Source: Puniceicoccales bacterium | GTDB lineage: Bacteria > Verrucomicrobiota > Verrucomicrobiia > Opitutales > JAIRKQ01 | Direction: 5' to 3' | DNA length: 29,313 nucleotides | Assembly: GCA_031279395.1 (NCBI GenBank) | Contig: JAITIO010000043.1 | Coordinates: 1 to 29,313 of the forward strand | Made by a program: the position numbers and the translations under genes | Shown: piece by piece, positions 1 through 7,673 of the stretch | How the letters are laid out: every line of letters begins with the position of its first letter | Numbering within the stretch: the stretch's first letter is position 1 | The notes under the pieces: model-generated | What the model was told of the DNA's origin: nothing | Seen by the model: the letters and a program-made list of their open reading frames with translations, nothing else | The model's database searches: none

Positions 1-575
1 CAATTTTCAATCTACGGGCTATGTTTTCAATTTTATGGCGTCGTTTGTAGGGATTTGGTCGTGGGGGAGCTGGACTTTGCGGCTGTCTATGAAGGGTATA
101 CACGGTTCTATTCCTTGCCCTCTCAGCCCTTCCCGGAACCAGTCGAGATGTCATATCACTTATCTACTAACAGATAATTCGCCTTCGGCAGATCTTTTTT
201 AGTAGCTTTCCGGTGCCGACGATGTCATTGACATTTCCAACTGTCAGCGACAATCGCACTGGTCTCCCAAGGCAATTGCAAATGGCAAAGCTTGCCGCCG
301 AGTCCTCCTTTTGTTCGCCCAATGTGCCTGGGAGAAGCACCCCCTTTTCTTAGGCTCGCCGCCGTCCTGTGAACTTTCAAATAGGTTACGTCAACCATCA
401 AGATTTCCGTCTTGCACCTGAACAGTTTTTGTAGGATCTCAGCGAATATCCCCATCCTGCTCCATCGGATGAAGCGGTGATACAACGTTTTGTACGGACC
501 CTATTCCACTGGGGCATCCTTCCATCTTAGACCATTGCGCAGGACATAGGCAATTCCGCCAGAACGTGGCTCCAA
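1..575 (-). mobile_element. IS5-family transposase, degraded, runs off the left edge
   Basis: Reading the minus strand gives a DDE transposase of the IS5 family (IS427-like) in pieces. An N-terminal part carries the motif VLRNGLRWKDAP, followed by a stop codon where the family has Tyr (before GPYKTLYHRF, around 495-510). The next piece (485 to 225) has RFIRWSRMGIFAEIL and KVHRTAASL, with IGRTKGG around the conserved region after the first catalytic Asp (VDVTYLKVHR). After frameshifts near 290-250 and 150-100 the C-terminal part is still visible as IEPCIPFIDSRK and RRHKIENIARRLK at the window edge. The first ~40 residues of the usual protein and the upstream terminal repeat were not found. Family known, element dead: at least one stop and several frameshifts. 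The C-terminal half resembles the relic at 6575-6813. Confidence 0.85.
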
Positions 576-1163
576 ACTTCCAGGAAAAAAGATTTCCAAA
601 AAACGGCCCATCAATAGAATTGTCTTGCTTTACAATAGCACAAAAACCGATGAGTTAAAAGGAAATGCACCGCCCATTAAATGCTATTTTCGAATACAAT
701 AACCATGGAGACTACGATCGAAACATTTAAAAATTTCCTCAGCGGAACACTTTCCCGTTTCCACTCCATACAGTCCGCCTATTCTGCCATTTGTGCCGCT
801 ATGATAGATAAAATAGGCAGAATTATATGGCGTGAAACGTAGGAGTGCAAGTATGCCTCTTAGGGTTATTGCATTTAGTTTCTTTGTCTTCATGTCCAGT
901 GGTGTTTTTTCCCTGTTCCCAGCAGTTTTCTCCATGCGACCTGTGTATCAATTGTAAATATTTTGCCCATTTCATTCTCGGTGTGCTTCCTTGCATACCG
1001 TATCACTCTTTTTCTAAGATCTTCTCCCTAGCCACACAGGCAAATATTCTCTCTTACGTACCGGTCAACCGCTGAAGCTTACCACACAAAGCATAAAAAA
1101 GAGAAAAATCAAAAGTAGCAACGGCTAAGCAGATAAATAATAGATGGATGGCACGGAATAAAA
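576..1163. other. Non-coding or unrecognised stretch between IS relic and repeat protein
   Basis: No convincing gene. Short open frames on both strands (684-935 minus, 845-1075 plus) show no family resemblance I can recognise and no ribosome binding site. They are most likely chance or the remains of something decayed beyond recognition. The last ~80 bases before 1164 are AT-rich and would have to carry the promoter of the large repeat gene, but no clear -35/-10 pair stands out. Confidence 0.4.
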
Positions 1164-4100
1164 GTGGTGAAATTTTCCACATCTTCCGGCGAAAGACAAA
1201 GTGTGAAATTTCTTGCGAAAAAGATTTCCGCTTTTAGATTTTTTCACACACTTTTGTATAAAATGGAAATTTCTATAGAAAATAGTTTGATAAATGGGGA
1301 AAGTATTTTTAAAACAATAGGGAAAGTACTGATCCAGGTACAGTCCAATAGCGCAGGTGGGCAAACTTCACGTGAGATAGATTTTAAGACACTTGCAGAA
1401 AGGGAGGCAACTTCGGAGAATTTGGAGGCATTAATAACTTCTCTAAAAGACTTACTACCTGAAGACGTCCAAGCTTTTGCAGATGGGCTGATTGGGCTCG
1501 GTCCGGAAGGTGCAAAGCTTTTAGAGTCTTTGATTATAAAAAACAGACTAAACAATTTTGATTTAAATGGTTTTTCACTTTCTGCCTCCCAAGATTTTGC
1601 AGATGGGCTGATTAAGCTCGGTCCGGAAGGTATAAAGCTTTTAACAACCTTGATTGAGCAATACAGACTAGAAAATTTTGATTTAAGTGGTCTTCAACAT
1701 GTCGACTCCATAACTTTTGCAGATAGTCTGATTAAGTGTAGAAAAATCGGCACACAGTGTTTGAAAGCCTTGATTGAACACCGCAGAATACCAATCAATT
1801 TTGATTTAAATGGTCTTTCACCTATCGACTCCAAAACTTTTGCGTGCATGTTGATTGAGTGTGGTCCAGAAGGTGCAGAGTATTTAAAGTTTTTGGTTAA
1901 GCAAAAAAGACTATCAACTCTTGCTCTAAGTGTTTTACCACATGACGACTTTAAAAATTTTACGAAAACATTGATTGAGTGTGGTCCAGAAGGTGCAGAG
2001 TGTTTAAGGTTTTTGGTTGAGCAAAAAAGACTATTCCCTAGTCTAAGAGCTTTACAACCTAACCAATCCCAAGCTCTTACAGCCCAGCTGATTAAGCTCG
2101 GTCCGAAAGGTGCAGAGTGTTTAAGGTTTTTGGCTGAGCAAAACAGCCTATTCCCTAATCTAAGTGCTTTACAACCTAAACAATCCAAAACTTTTGCAGA
2201 TGGGCTGATTCTGCTCGGTCCGGAAGGTGCAAAGTGTTTAAGGTTTTTAGTTGAGCAAAACAGACTACCAACTCTTGTTCTAAGTGCTTTACAACCTAAC
2301 CAATCCCAAGCTTTTGCAAATAGGCTGCTTAAGTGTGGTCCAGAAGGTGCAAAGTGTTTAAGGTTTTTAGTTGAGCAAAAAAGACTACCAACTCTTGTTC
2401 TAAGTGCTTTACCATCTGACCAATCCCAAGCTTTTGAATATAGGCTGCTTAAGTGTGGTCCAGAAGGCGTAGAGTATTTAAAGTTTTTGGTTGAGCAAAA
2501 AAGACTACCAACTCTTGTTCTAAGTGCTTTACCACATGACAACTTTAAAGATTTTGCAAAAGCATTGATTGAGTGTGGTCCAGAAGGTACAGAGTATTTA
2601 AAGTTTTTGGTTGAGCAAAACAAAGGTTCAGCATCTTTCACAGAAGAAGAATCTCAAGATCTTGCCGAGATATTTATTCATGAAAGTAAATTCGGCATAG
2701 AATGTCTAAAGAGCTGGGTTGGAAAAGGCATGTTGCCAAACCTTAAGCTTTGTAAATTAAATGAAGAGGTGTTACTGCAATTTGATCTCAATACACTACC
2801 GAAAGAGCAGGTTACAGGATTAGCCAAAGCATTGCTTGATAGCTCGAACCCGTCTGACTTGAGTCTATTGGGAAGATTAATTGAATGGAACAAACTATCT
2901 TTTGATCCGAATTTTAAATTGGACATTTCCTTATTACGAACTAACTCCAACGCTTTTGCCGTAGCATTGGCGGGAGGTGGTGCATTTAGTTTAGCCCTAC
3001 TAGCACAACTAATGGACGTTAGTAAAGGACCAACTCTTGATCTAAGTGATTTATCATATGTAAGCTCCCAAGCTTTTGCAGATAGGTTGCTTGGATGCAG
3101 TTCATCGGGTGCGAACTTTTTAGTAGAGCTGATTGAACAAAATAAACTGCCAAATCTTCTATTCCCGGAAGACATGAAAGCTCGTGCCATTAGGTTTAGA
3201 GACCTACATTCAACATTTGAAGGCGGAATCAAGAAAGCATTTTTTGGCAAAACCGACAGTATAGATTATAAGTCATGGACTAGTATTCGCACTAGACTAC
3301 AGGACATGTCCCTAGGGGAAGCCCGTGGGATTTGGCGAACGATTACAAATGAAGTTGCGGTAAATTGTTTCGATGCCGATGGCAATGTGGATGTCGAAAA
3401 ACTCAAAGGGTGGATGGAGTTTTTCGGGAATGTGGAAACTTTCAGGACCATACCGTACCGTTTTATTCCCATCGTAGAGCTCATGCGTTCACAAATGTAT
3501 ACGGTGTGTGAATGCCTTGTTCTTGACAGAAATGACGTAATGAAACAGTTAAACGCTGCTAACAGTATCACCGTTGGGCAGAATGGACGATTCATTCTGG
3601 CTGCTATATCGCAGGGCAGGCAATCACTTTTGAGTCTTACTCAAGCCATACTGGCATCCCTGTTCACTCCCCACAGGCAAAATGGATTAATAGCATGTAC
3701 GATACATTCTCTCATAAATGCAGAAATCCGAAATCATCCGGAGCGGCTGATACAAATATATATACAGATGTTGAACGGAAACCAGTTCACCTTTCCGAGT
3801 GGGTATGTGGTCCTCCAAGAGCAATCAATAATGGATAATTTCATCATCGTTGATTTGCAAAATGGAAAACGAGGGAGAAATGAAATATTTGCGAATATGA
3901 CAAGTATAGACCCTTCCAAAGTTGCCCAACAACGGGAAATATGGCAACAAGAAGGGATAAGTGTAGAAGCGAAGTATAAACTTAGAATGCCGGTACATAA
4001 CATAAACGACCTATTGTTTGCCCACCTCTTCCAAAGATCTAACTTTGGAAATTGTGAAGAATATGCGTCCGACTATGGTACTACGCTGATATACGCCGGG

Positions 4101-4508
4101 CATAGTGAACGTGACGGGCTATTCACGCAGAAAATTCAAGTGGATGAGTCAAACTTTCTGGACGGAATAAAAAAATTAAAAGAACAGGCTGAAACCCAAC
4201 GACAGAATCTTGGGCACCGTTACATGCGTGTGGTGACAACAAATCACGCAGAAAACATTGACATTGCTGCCCTATTGGCTCTCGACCTGGATAATATGGA
4301 AACTGAGAAGGCATACCCAATTGGTGACCGCAATTGGTGCAATAGAATGTCACAAGATATTCCTCGCCTAGCGTTCAGAAAAAAAGGTGGGGAACCTCCA
4401 ATCTATGAATGGGGAACCTTGCGTGGGCACCTTTTCGATCCGAAAGCTATATCCACGATTCATGTTTTCGATACTAGTATTAAAGTTTTCAGTCCCATCA
4501 CCACTTGA
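1164..4508 (+). CDS. Giant repeat protein: ~14 alpha-hairpin repeats plus C-terminal domain of unknown function
   Basis: I do not recognise a named family. The protein has three parts (numbered from the GTG at 1164): an N-terminal segment (1-~97); a tandem array (~98-668) of about fourteen ~40-residue units with consensus QAFA-LIKCGPEGAECLRFL followed by VEQNRLPTLVLSAL; and a ~446-residue C-terminal region. The unit looks like two amphipathic helices, so an alpha-solenoid is likely; it is not a leucine-rich or ankyrin repeat by pattern. The C-terminal region has Gln839-x5-Cys845 in QNGLIACTIHSL, Cys964 in GNCEEYASDYG, His980, and His1028 in VTTNHAENID, an order compatible with a papain-like cysteine peptidase, but this is inference only. 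The GTG start gives the longest frame; an ATG at 1263 is an equally good start. No Shine-Dalgarno is seen at either, and no signal peptide or membrane segment. A second, fragmentary copy of the repeat type lies at 28839-29194. Such repeat-plus-domain proteins in host-associated bacteria are often secreted effectors; here that is unproven. Confidence 0.75.
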   Translation: MVKFSTSSGERQSVKFLAKKISAFRFFHTLLYKMEISIENSLINGESIFKTIGKVLIQVQSNSAGGQTSREIDFKTLAEREATSENLEALITSLKDLLPEDVQAFADGLIGLGPEGAKLLESLIIKNRLNNFDLNGFSLSASQDFADGLIKLGPEGIKLLTTLIEQYRLENFDLSGLQHVDSITFADSLIKCRKIGTQCLKALIEHRRIPINFDLNGLSPIDSKTFACMLIECGPEGAEYLKFLVKQKRLSTLALSVLPHDDFKNFTKTLIECGPEGAECLRFLVEQKRLFPSLRALQPNQSQALTAQLIKLGPKGAECLRFLAEQNSLFPNLSALQPKQSKTFADGLILLGPEGAKCLRFLVEQNRLPTLVLSALQPNQSQAFANRLLKCGPEGAKCLRFLVEQKRLPTLVLSALPSDQSQAFEYRLLKCGPEGVEYLKFLVEQKRLPTLVLSALPHDNFKDFAKALIECGPEGTEYLKFLVEQNKGSASFTEEESQDLAEIFIHESKFGIECLKSWVGKGMLPNLKLCKLNEEVLLQFDLNTLPKEQVTGLAKALLDSSNPSDLSLLGRLIEWNKLSFDPNFKLDISLLRTNSNAFAVALAGGGAFSLALLAQLMDVSKGPTLDLSDLSYVSSQAFADRLLGCSSSGANFLVELIEQNKLPNLLFPEDMKARAIRFRDLHSTFEGGIKKAFFGKTDSIDYKSWTSIRTRLQDMSLGEARGIWRTITNEVAVNCFDADGNVDVEKLKGWMEFFGNVETFRTIPYRFIPIVELMRSQMYTVCECLVLDRNDVMKQLNAANSITVGQNGRFILAAISQGRQSLLSLTQAILASLFTPHRQNGLIACTIHSLINAEIRNHPERLIQIYIQMLNGNQFTFPSGYVVLQEQSIMDNFIIVDLQNGKRGRNEIFANMTSIDPSKVAQQREIWQQEGISVEAKYKLRMPVHNINDLLFAHLFQRSNFGNCEEYASDYGTTLIYAGHSERDGLFTQKIQVDESNFLDGIKKLKEQAETQRQNLGHRYMRVVTTNHAENIDIAALLALDLDNMETEKAYPIGDRNWCNRMSQDIPRLAFRKKGGEPPIYEWGTLRGHLFDPKAISTIHVFDTSIKVFSPITT
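1458..3165 (+). repeat. In-frame tandem repeat array, unit 117-123 bp
   Basis: Coding repeats inside the giant protein. The segment reading about 'TTTTGCAGATGGGCTGATT' followed by 'GGTCCGGAAGGTGCA' recurs at steps of mostly 117 or 120 bases (starts near 1475, 1595, 1714, 1838, 1957, 2074, 2191, 2311, 2431, 2551). Units from about 1850 to 2620 are much more alike at the DNA level than the first three and last four, which suggests recent internal duplication or gene conversion in the middle of the array while the flanks have diverged. Confidence 0.9.
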
Positions 4509-4706
4509 ACCACATAGATTCCATATTTCTCCGCAAATTCGCCACAATTTCAGCCTTTAATGGGCGTATTGTTCCTGTTGGCGGTGAATGTCATAAATCT
4601 CACTGAATAAGAGTTGCTCGTTTTTTTCGAAAAAGTCTTTAAAACCAAAGGAACAACTAGACTCATATTCTACTCCCAACGCATCACAAGACTCCCGTGC
4701 CCATGA

Positions 4707-5004
4707 GGTACCACCACGTTTACAAAAAACCGGGAGGACAACGGCGATCACGAAGAATCCATGGACTGGACTTTCGTCACCGAGGATAGCAAAACGAACG
4801 TCAACTGGAAACGGACAAATTTGGAAAACCTAGTTTACGAACTGATTAGAGAAGGAGCAGAGTATTGCCGAAGGACTTAATAGGAGCAAAGTAGAAATAT
4901 GCAGGCATGCCAAAAGATTGATAAATGACAATTTCATCAAAAAGAAAGGTCAAAAGTACGTCTTAGCGGAGTATAATGTCGTAGAAATTACCCCGCCAAA
5001 ATAA
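4707..5004 (+). pseudogene. Frameshifted winged-helix DNA-binding protein remnant
   Basis: Two plus-strand frames join into one plausible protein. The first (4707-4880) contains MDWTFVTEDSKTNVNWKRTN and then LENLVYELIRE; after a frameshift near 4855 the second continues with EQSIAEGLNRSKVEICRHAK and then LINDNFIKKKGQKYVLAEY, ending at 5002-5004. The helix-turn-helix followed by a beta-wing pattern (IAEGLNRSKVEICRHAKRL, then FIKKKGQKYVL) is typical of winged-helix domains found at the C-terminus of phage or plasmid replication proteins and of many regulators. The N-terminal part of the gene is not recognisable upstream. It lies directly before the inverted repeat sites at 5050-5188, which may have been its binding sites. 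Function is inferred from pattern only. Confidence 0.45.
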
Positions 5005-5049
5005 TTAGGTTTCGGGCAAAAAGGATAGTATCTGCCTAACCATAACGGC

Positions 5050-5188
5050 ATTTGTTTCATGGGACCTCCCCTAAAAGCGAATTCCTGAAACAATTTGGGG
5101 GTAACAACCCGCTAACCCGCTATTTTATCAGGTTTCGCTTTGAAACAAATTCGAGAAAAATATATCAAAATTTCTCAATTTGTTTCAT
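5050..5188. repeat. Four inverted/direct copies of ATTTGTTTCA
   Basis: The sequence ATTTGTTTCAT occurs at 5050-5060 and AATTTGTTTCAT at 5177-5188 on the plus strand, and the complementary TGAAACAATTT at 5086-5096 and TGAAACAAATT at 5141-5151, giving orientation + - - +. Between the inner pair is a short direct repeat (ACCCGCTA ACCCGCTA, near 5108-5123). The arrangement looks like an operator cluster or replication-origin iterons. No gene covers it. Confidence 0.6.
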
Positions 5189-5203
5189 ATCACCCTTACC
5201 AAC

Positions 5204-5222
5204 GCGAAATTACCAATTTCGC
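5204..5222. repeat. Perfect 8-bp inverted repeat GCGAAATT-acc-AATTTCGC
   Basis: A hairpin with 8-bp arms and a 3-base loop sits 15 bases after the last TTTGTTTCA site. It lacks a following T-run, so it is not a standard intrinsic terminator; it could be part of the same regulatory or replication region. Confidence 0.6.
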
Positions 5223-5647
5223 CGCAAATATTCTATGTAATGCAATATTTAATTCCGCAAACATGTAAATCTTTGTAAATTAACAACCAAGACCCATTTT
5301 CCACATAAAAATTAGTTGTTCATTGCCTCACATTTGCCTCATTTGCCACGGGATGACCAGCATAGCAAGGCTTCGAAGTGCGATGATCTCTGACCGGCGA
5401 ACAGCGCAGGCGGGGCATTTCACCCATGGTGTCTAGAATACGCCGAGCAACGTCGAAAATGTTTACTATGATAGCTCCCATGATGTCAAAAATGGACAAC
5501 TTTGCAAGATTGCAAAACCGTTGCATTTTCGCAGCGACCTTGTTGCTGTTGCGTGCCAATCCCGCTTTACATCGCCCCTATACACCATCTTGCAGCGATC
5601 CCAGTCGGCATATTGCCGGGATTCGGAATTGTAAACGCCGGTTCGTG
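5223..5647. other. Unassigned stretch between the inverted sites and the dead toxin
   Basis: Frames are open on both strands (5320-5559 minus, 5426-5710 plus), but neither resembles a family I know and neither has a credible start. On the minus strand some segments look protein-like (for example YADWDRCKMVYRGDVKRDW around 5565-5625) but change frame, so this may be decayed coding sequence of unknown origin. Confidence 0.35.
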
Positions 5648-5912
5648 CTAGTAGTCGTAGTAGTGGCTATAGCACGCTCAAACCATACCACATCGCCGAT
5701 AATTTCGTAAACCAAACGGTTCTTTTTGTCTATGTGCCGCGAGCCCTAATTTCCTTTCCGGTGCCGCAGTCGTTCTGGCTGTCCTAGCCCATAGGAAGGG
5801 TGTGCTAGGATATCAACCCGCAGCTCGTCAATTTTTTCCGCTATTACTAGGTTCGAGCTACAAAACTTTTTATTTCCCTATCGAATCGTTTGGTATACTC
5901 TGGGCGAAACAT
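5648..5912 (-). pseudogene. YoeB/Txe/RelE-type toxin pseudogene
   Basis: Read on the minus strand, an ATG at 5912 starts MFRPEYTKRFDREIKSFVAR. After a frameshift (near 5850) the protein continues IDELRVDILAHPSYGLGQPE, then after an in-frame stop in place of the usual LSGYW segment SRHIDKKNRLVYEIIGDVV, and after a second frameshift ACYSHYYDY and a stop at 5648-5650. This order (positively charged N-terminus, HPxxGLGxPE, SRxIxxxxRLVYEI, C-terminal SHY) matches the YoeB/RelE family of mRNA-cleaving toxins that act on translating ribosomes, at about the usual length (~85 residues). The gene is dead: two frameshifts and one stop. The frame just upstream (5878-6262) overlaps its start as an antitoxin gene would. 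Confidence 0.7.
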
Positions 5913-6262
5913 ATTTTTGACTTTCCTTTTCCCTTGCAGCCTCCTCCCTGAGCTTTCTAAAATGCTCATCAGATTCTTCCTTGGTATTACAAATCGTAGT
6001 TAGCCCCGCTGCCGACTCTGCATCCGACTGTCTGGCTATTTCATCGAGGACATCTTCGTTGTAAGTATCGCCGGAACCATCCTGGTAGAAATGGATTTTG
6101 GAGAGGTCGTGGCCCCGAGTAGCATGCCAAACCCAGCAGGTACTTGAGAAGGGAGACGTTTTCCTCCTTGGCCCTGGCCCGTACCATTTTTAAAAAGCCC
6201 GTTTGGGTATCATCTCCGTCCGATAGGCCGAAAAGTGAAAATGTTGTCGATGAATTCACCAT
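5878..6262 (-). pseudogene. Frameshifted unknown gene overlapping the dead toxin start
   Basis: The minus frame from 6262 reads MVNSSTTFSLFGLSDGDDTQ and then FLKMVRARAKEENVSLLKYL. After a frameshift near 6115 it continues as IHFYQDGSGDTYNEDVLDEI and then NTKEESDEHFRKLREEAARE, with a stop at 5878 that overlaps the toxin ATG at 5912 by about 35 bases. Overlap with a YoeB-like gene is what one expects of an antitoxin, and the Glu/Lys-rich C-terminus would suit one, but the sequence does not look like a standard Phd/YefM or RelB antitoxin. I do not recognise the family. Confidence 0.35.
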
Positions 6263-6422
6263 GGCAGTAATGAGACAAAAAAATACGGACCATGTTAAGG
6301 AAAAAATAGCATAGGTTTGTCGGTGCTGCCGGTAATAGTAAAATCTCTCCGTTCCAAGCCCTTGCCGTTAGTTTGTTCCCTAGTTTCTTCCCAGTCATCT
6401 ATTTTTTGCAGTTTTTTCTTCC

Positions 6423-6590
6423 CTAGTTTCTCTCCTTATACGGGAAGTACTCTGCGATCTGTAGGCGAATGTCATTCCGCTGAGCGAGCAAATCAGCGAT
6501 GGTGTTTCCCCAGGAAGTTTTTTCATCCTGGGAGGAGTACTCGCCATTTGCTATTCTATCTTTGATGACAGCGATGTGGCTGGTGATGGG
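6423..6590 (-). pseudogene. C-terminal fragment of an unknown protein cut by IS5
   Basis: The minus strand from about 6590 down to a stop at 6423 reads as a credible helical protein end (SHIAVIKDRIANGEYSSQD, then TIADLLAQRNDIRLQIAEYF). Upstream of it the same frame runs into the IS5 relic that reads on the opposite strand, so the N-terminus is missing or replaced. No family recognised. Confidence 0.3.
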
Positions 6591-6813
6591 GTCGGAGAGG
6601 ATGGCATACCATCCATAGGCAGCCGCAAAGTTCAGCTCCCCTACGACACAAATCTCCACAAACGATGCCTAAAATTGAAAATATGGTCGGTAAATGGAAG
6701 GATTGTCACCCCATCGACGCCCGCTATTACCGCTGTGCTCACACCTCCTTCTCTTCCATCCCCATCGCCTATTTTTTTCTCTTTTATTTGAAAATATGAG
6801 TCCTGAGCCTAGG
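6575..6813 (+). mobile_element. IS5-family 3'-end relic with terminal repeat
   Basis: The plus strand carries the C-terminal part of an IS5 transposase in several frames: IPSIGSRKVQLPYD (matching IPFIDSRKVQLPHD of the relic at the left edge), LKLKIW in the KIENMFGRLK region, and then DARYYRCAHTSFSSIPIAYF, matching ATRYDRCAHTFFSAI of the family. It ends with TATGAGTCCTGAGCCTAGG at 6795-6813, the same tip found inverted at 29195. The 5' two thirds of the element are absent. The SUKH-like gene stops 11 bases beyond the tip. Confidence 0.8.
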
Positions 6814-6823
6814 AAAGCACGTA

Positions 6824-7348
6824 TTATGGGTTAATTTTATGGATCGTTTGCTCGCCTATACCTCTGTCGAAGATAACGGTGATGGTTTTGTCATCGGAAG
6901 ATTTATATTTCCCTATCAGAGCTGGCAATTTTGCCAATACCTCCGTTATTTCCTTGGCGATTGTATCGTTGTCCATGAACGCACCGCCGAACGGGATATT
7001 CAACTTGTACCCCAAAGCGTCATTTATGTAATAAAGCTCGAAACGTCCGCTATTGAAACCGTATCCTGCCTGGCCAAATGCTACCAGTGGGCAATTGGAC
7101 CTATCTTTGAGTAATTCGATAAACTCAGGATCGGTATGGGTGCCAAGAAAACCATCCTTCGAGGAGAAATAATATCCAAACTTGTACATCGCCACGGATT
7201 TGTATATCTCCTGAGGAATCGCTATGCCCAATTCTTTTTCAAAGGCATTAATTTCTTCTTTGCTCGCCCGATCAAAGGGCGGAAGTTTTTCCGGTTCACC
7301 ATAGCCGGGAGGTACTGGCAAAGGTTCCTGTTGTGAATTTGTTTCCAT
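6824..7348 (-). CDS. SUKH (SMI1/KNR4)-like protein, small
   Basis: A 174-residue soluble protein with no signal peptide or membrane segment. After a Pro-rich start, residues ~28-50 read ASKEEINAFEKELGIAIPQE, the classical opening of SMI1/KNR4 (SUKH) domains (helix ending in FE..LG..LP). It is followed by the aromatic GYYFSSKDGFLG region, a central ELLKDRSNCPLVAFGQAGYG corresponding to the 'piG..g.g' strand, and the GGAFMDN segment. SUKH proteins are mostly immunity proteins against secreted nucleases or other polymorphic toxins. No partner toxin is visible nearby; the gene upstream on the same strand (7389-8880) is Lys/Glu-rich and of unknown function. Assignment rests on pattern, not on an alignment. 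Confidence 0.5.
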   Translation of the reverse strand: METNSQQEPLPVPPGYGEPEKLPPFDRASKEEINAFEKELGIAIPQEIYKSVAMYKFGYYFSSKDGFLGTHTDPEFIELLKDRSNCPLVAFGQAGYGFNSGRFELYYINDALGYKLNIPFGGAFMDNDTIAKEITEVLAKLPALIGKYKSSDDKTITVIFDRGIGEQTIHKINP

Positions 7349-7388
7349 GATGTTTAAATCTTTTAAAATTCATTTAACCATATTTTTA

Positions 7389-7673
7389 CTAATTACCATA
7401 AAAATGTCGAACTGCATAGGAATTTTCGACGGTGTGCATGTTCACTACCCATTGCTCTCCCCGTTGGTCCGGTCTTATCACCCGGCCCTGCCTTTTTAGT
7501 TCTTGGGCTGCCGCCTGTAACCCGCGTGCCCTTCCTATTGCTGCATCAATTTCAGGCCTTGTTAACCCACATTCCACGTACATGGCTTCCAATGCAGGAA
7601 AATCAATGGCCAATTGCTGCCTTAGCATCGAGCAGTTCTTTAATGGATTTCGCCTCGGCGACAATATTGACAT
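7389..7673 (-). pseudogene. Frameshifted 3' part of the Lys/Glu-rich repeat protein, or small overlapping gene
   Basis: This frame overlaps the end of the 425-codon gene in another phase and continues with FPALEAMYVECGLTRPEIDA and then GRARGLQAAAQELKRQGRVI, ending in VRHFYGN. The segment is protein-like and follows directly where the upstream gene ends in ELLDAKAAIGH. The simplest reading is one original gene of about 495 codons with a single frameshift near 7605-7640. An independent overlapping gene starting at 7673 is the alternative, but its first 20 residues are just the shadow of the upstream gene. Confidence 0.5.

Noticed and set aside
1150..1166. TGGCACGGAATAAAAG as a sigma-54 promoter before the giant gene
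   Set aside because: The -24 half is perfect but the -12 GC is absent at the required spacing.
1694..2641. 315-codon open frame on the minus strand inside the repeat array
   Set aside because: It is the antisense shadow of the coding repeats; its own 'repeats' (APSGPH, FCSTKN) mirror the plus-strand units, and it has no independent family match.
1458..3165. Regular repeats that could suggest a CRISPR array
   Set aside because: Units are 117-123 bp, contiguous without unique spacers, and stay in frame; they encode protein.
4557..4751. 64-codon minus-strand frame
   Set aside because: No recognised motif, no upstream signals, and it overlaps the better-supported plus-strand remnant.
5426..5710. 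94-codon plus-strand frame
   Set aside because: It overlaps the dead YoeB gene on the opposite strand; the VVVVVAIA run is the complement of the toxin C-terminus.
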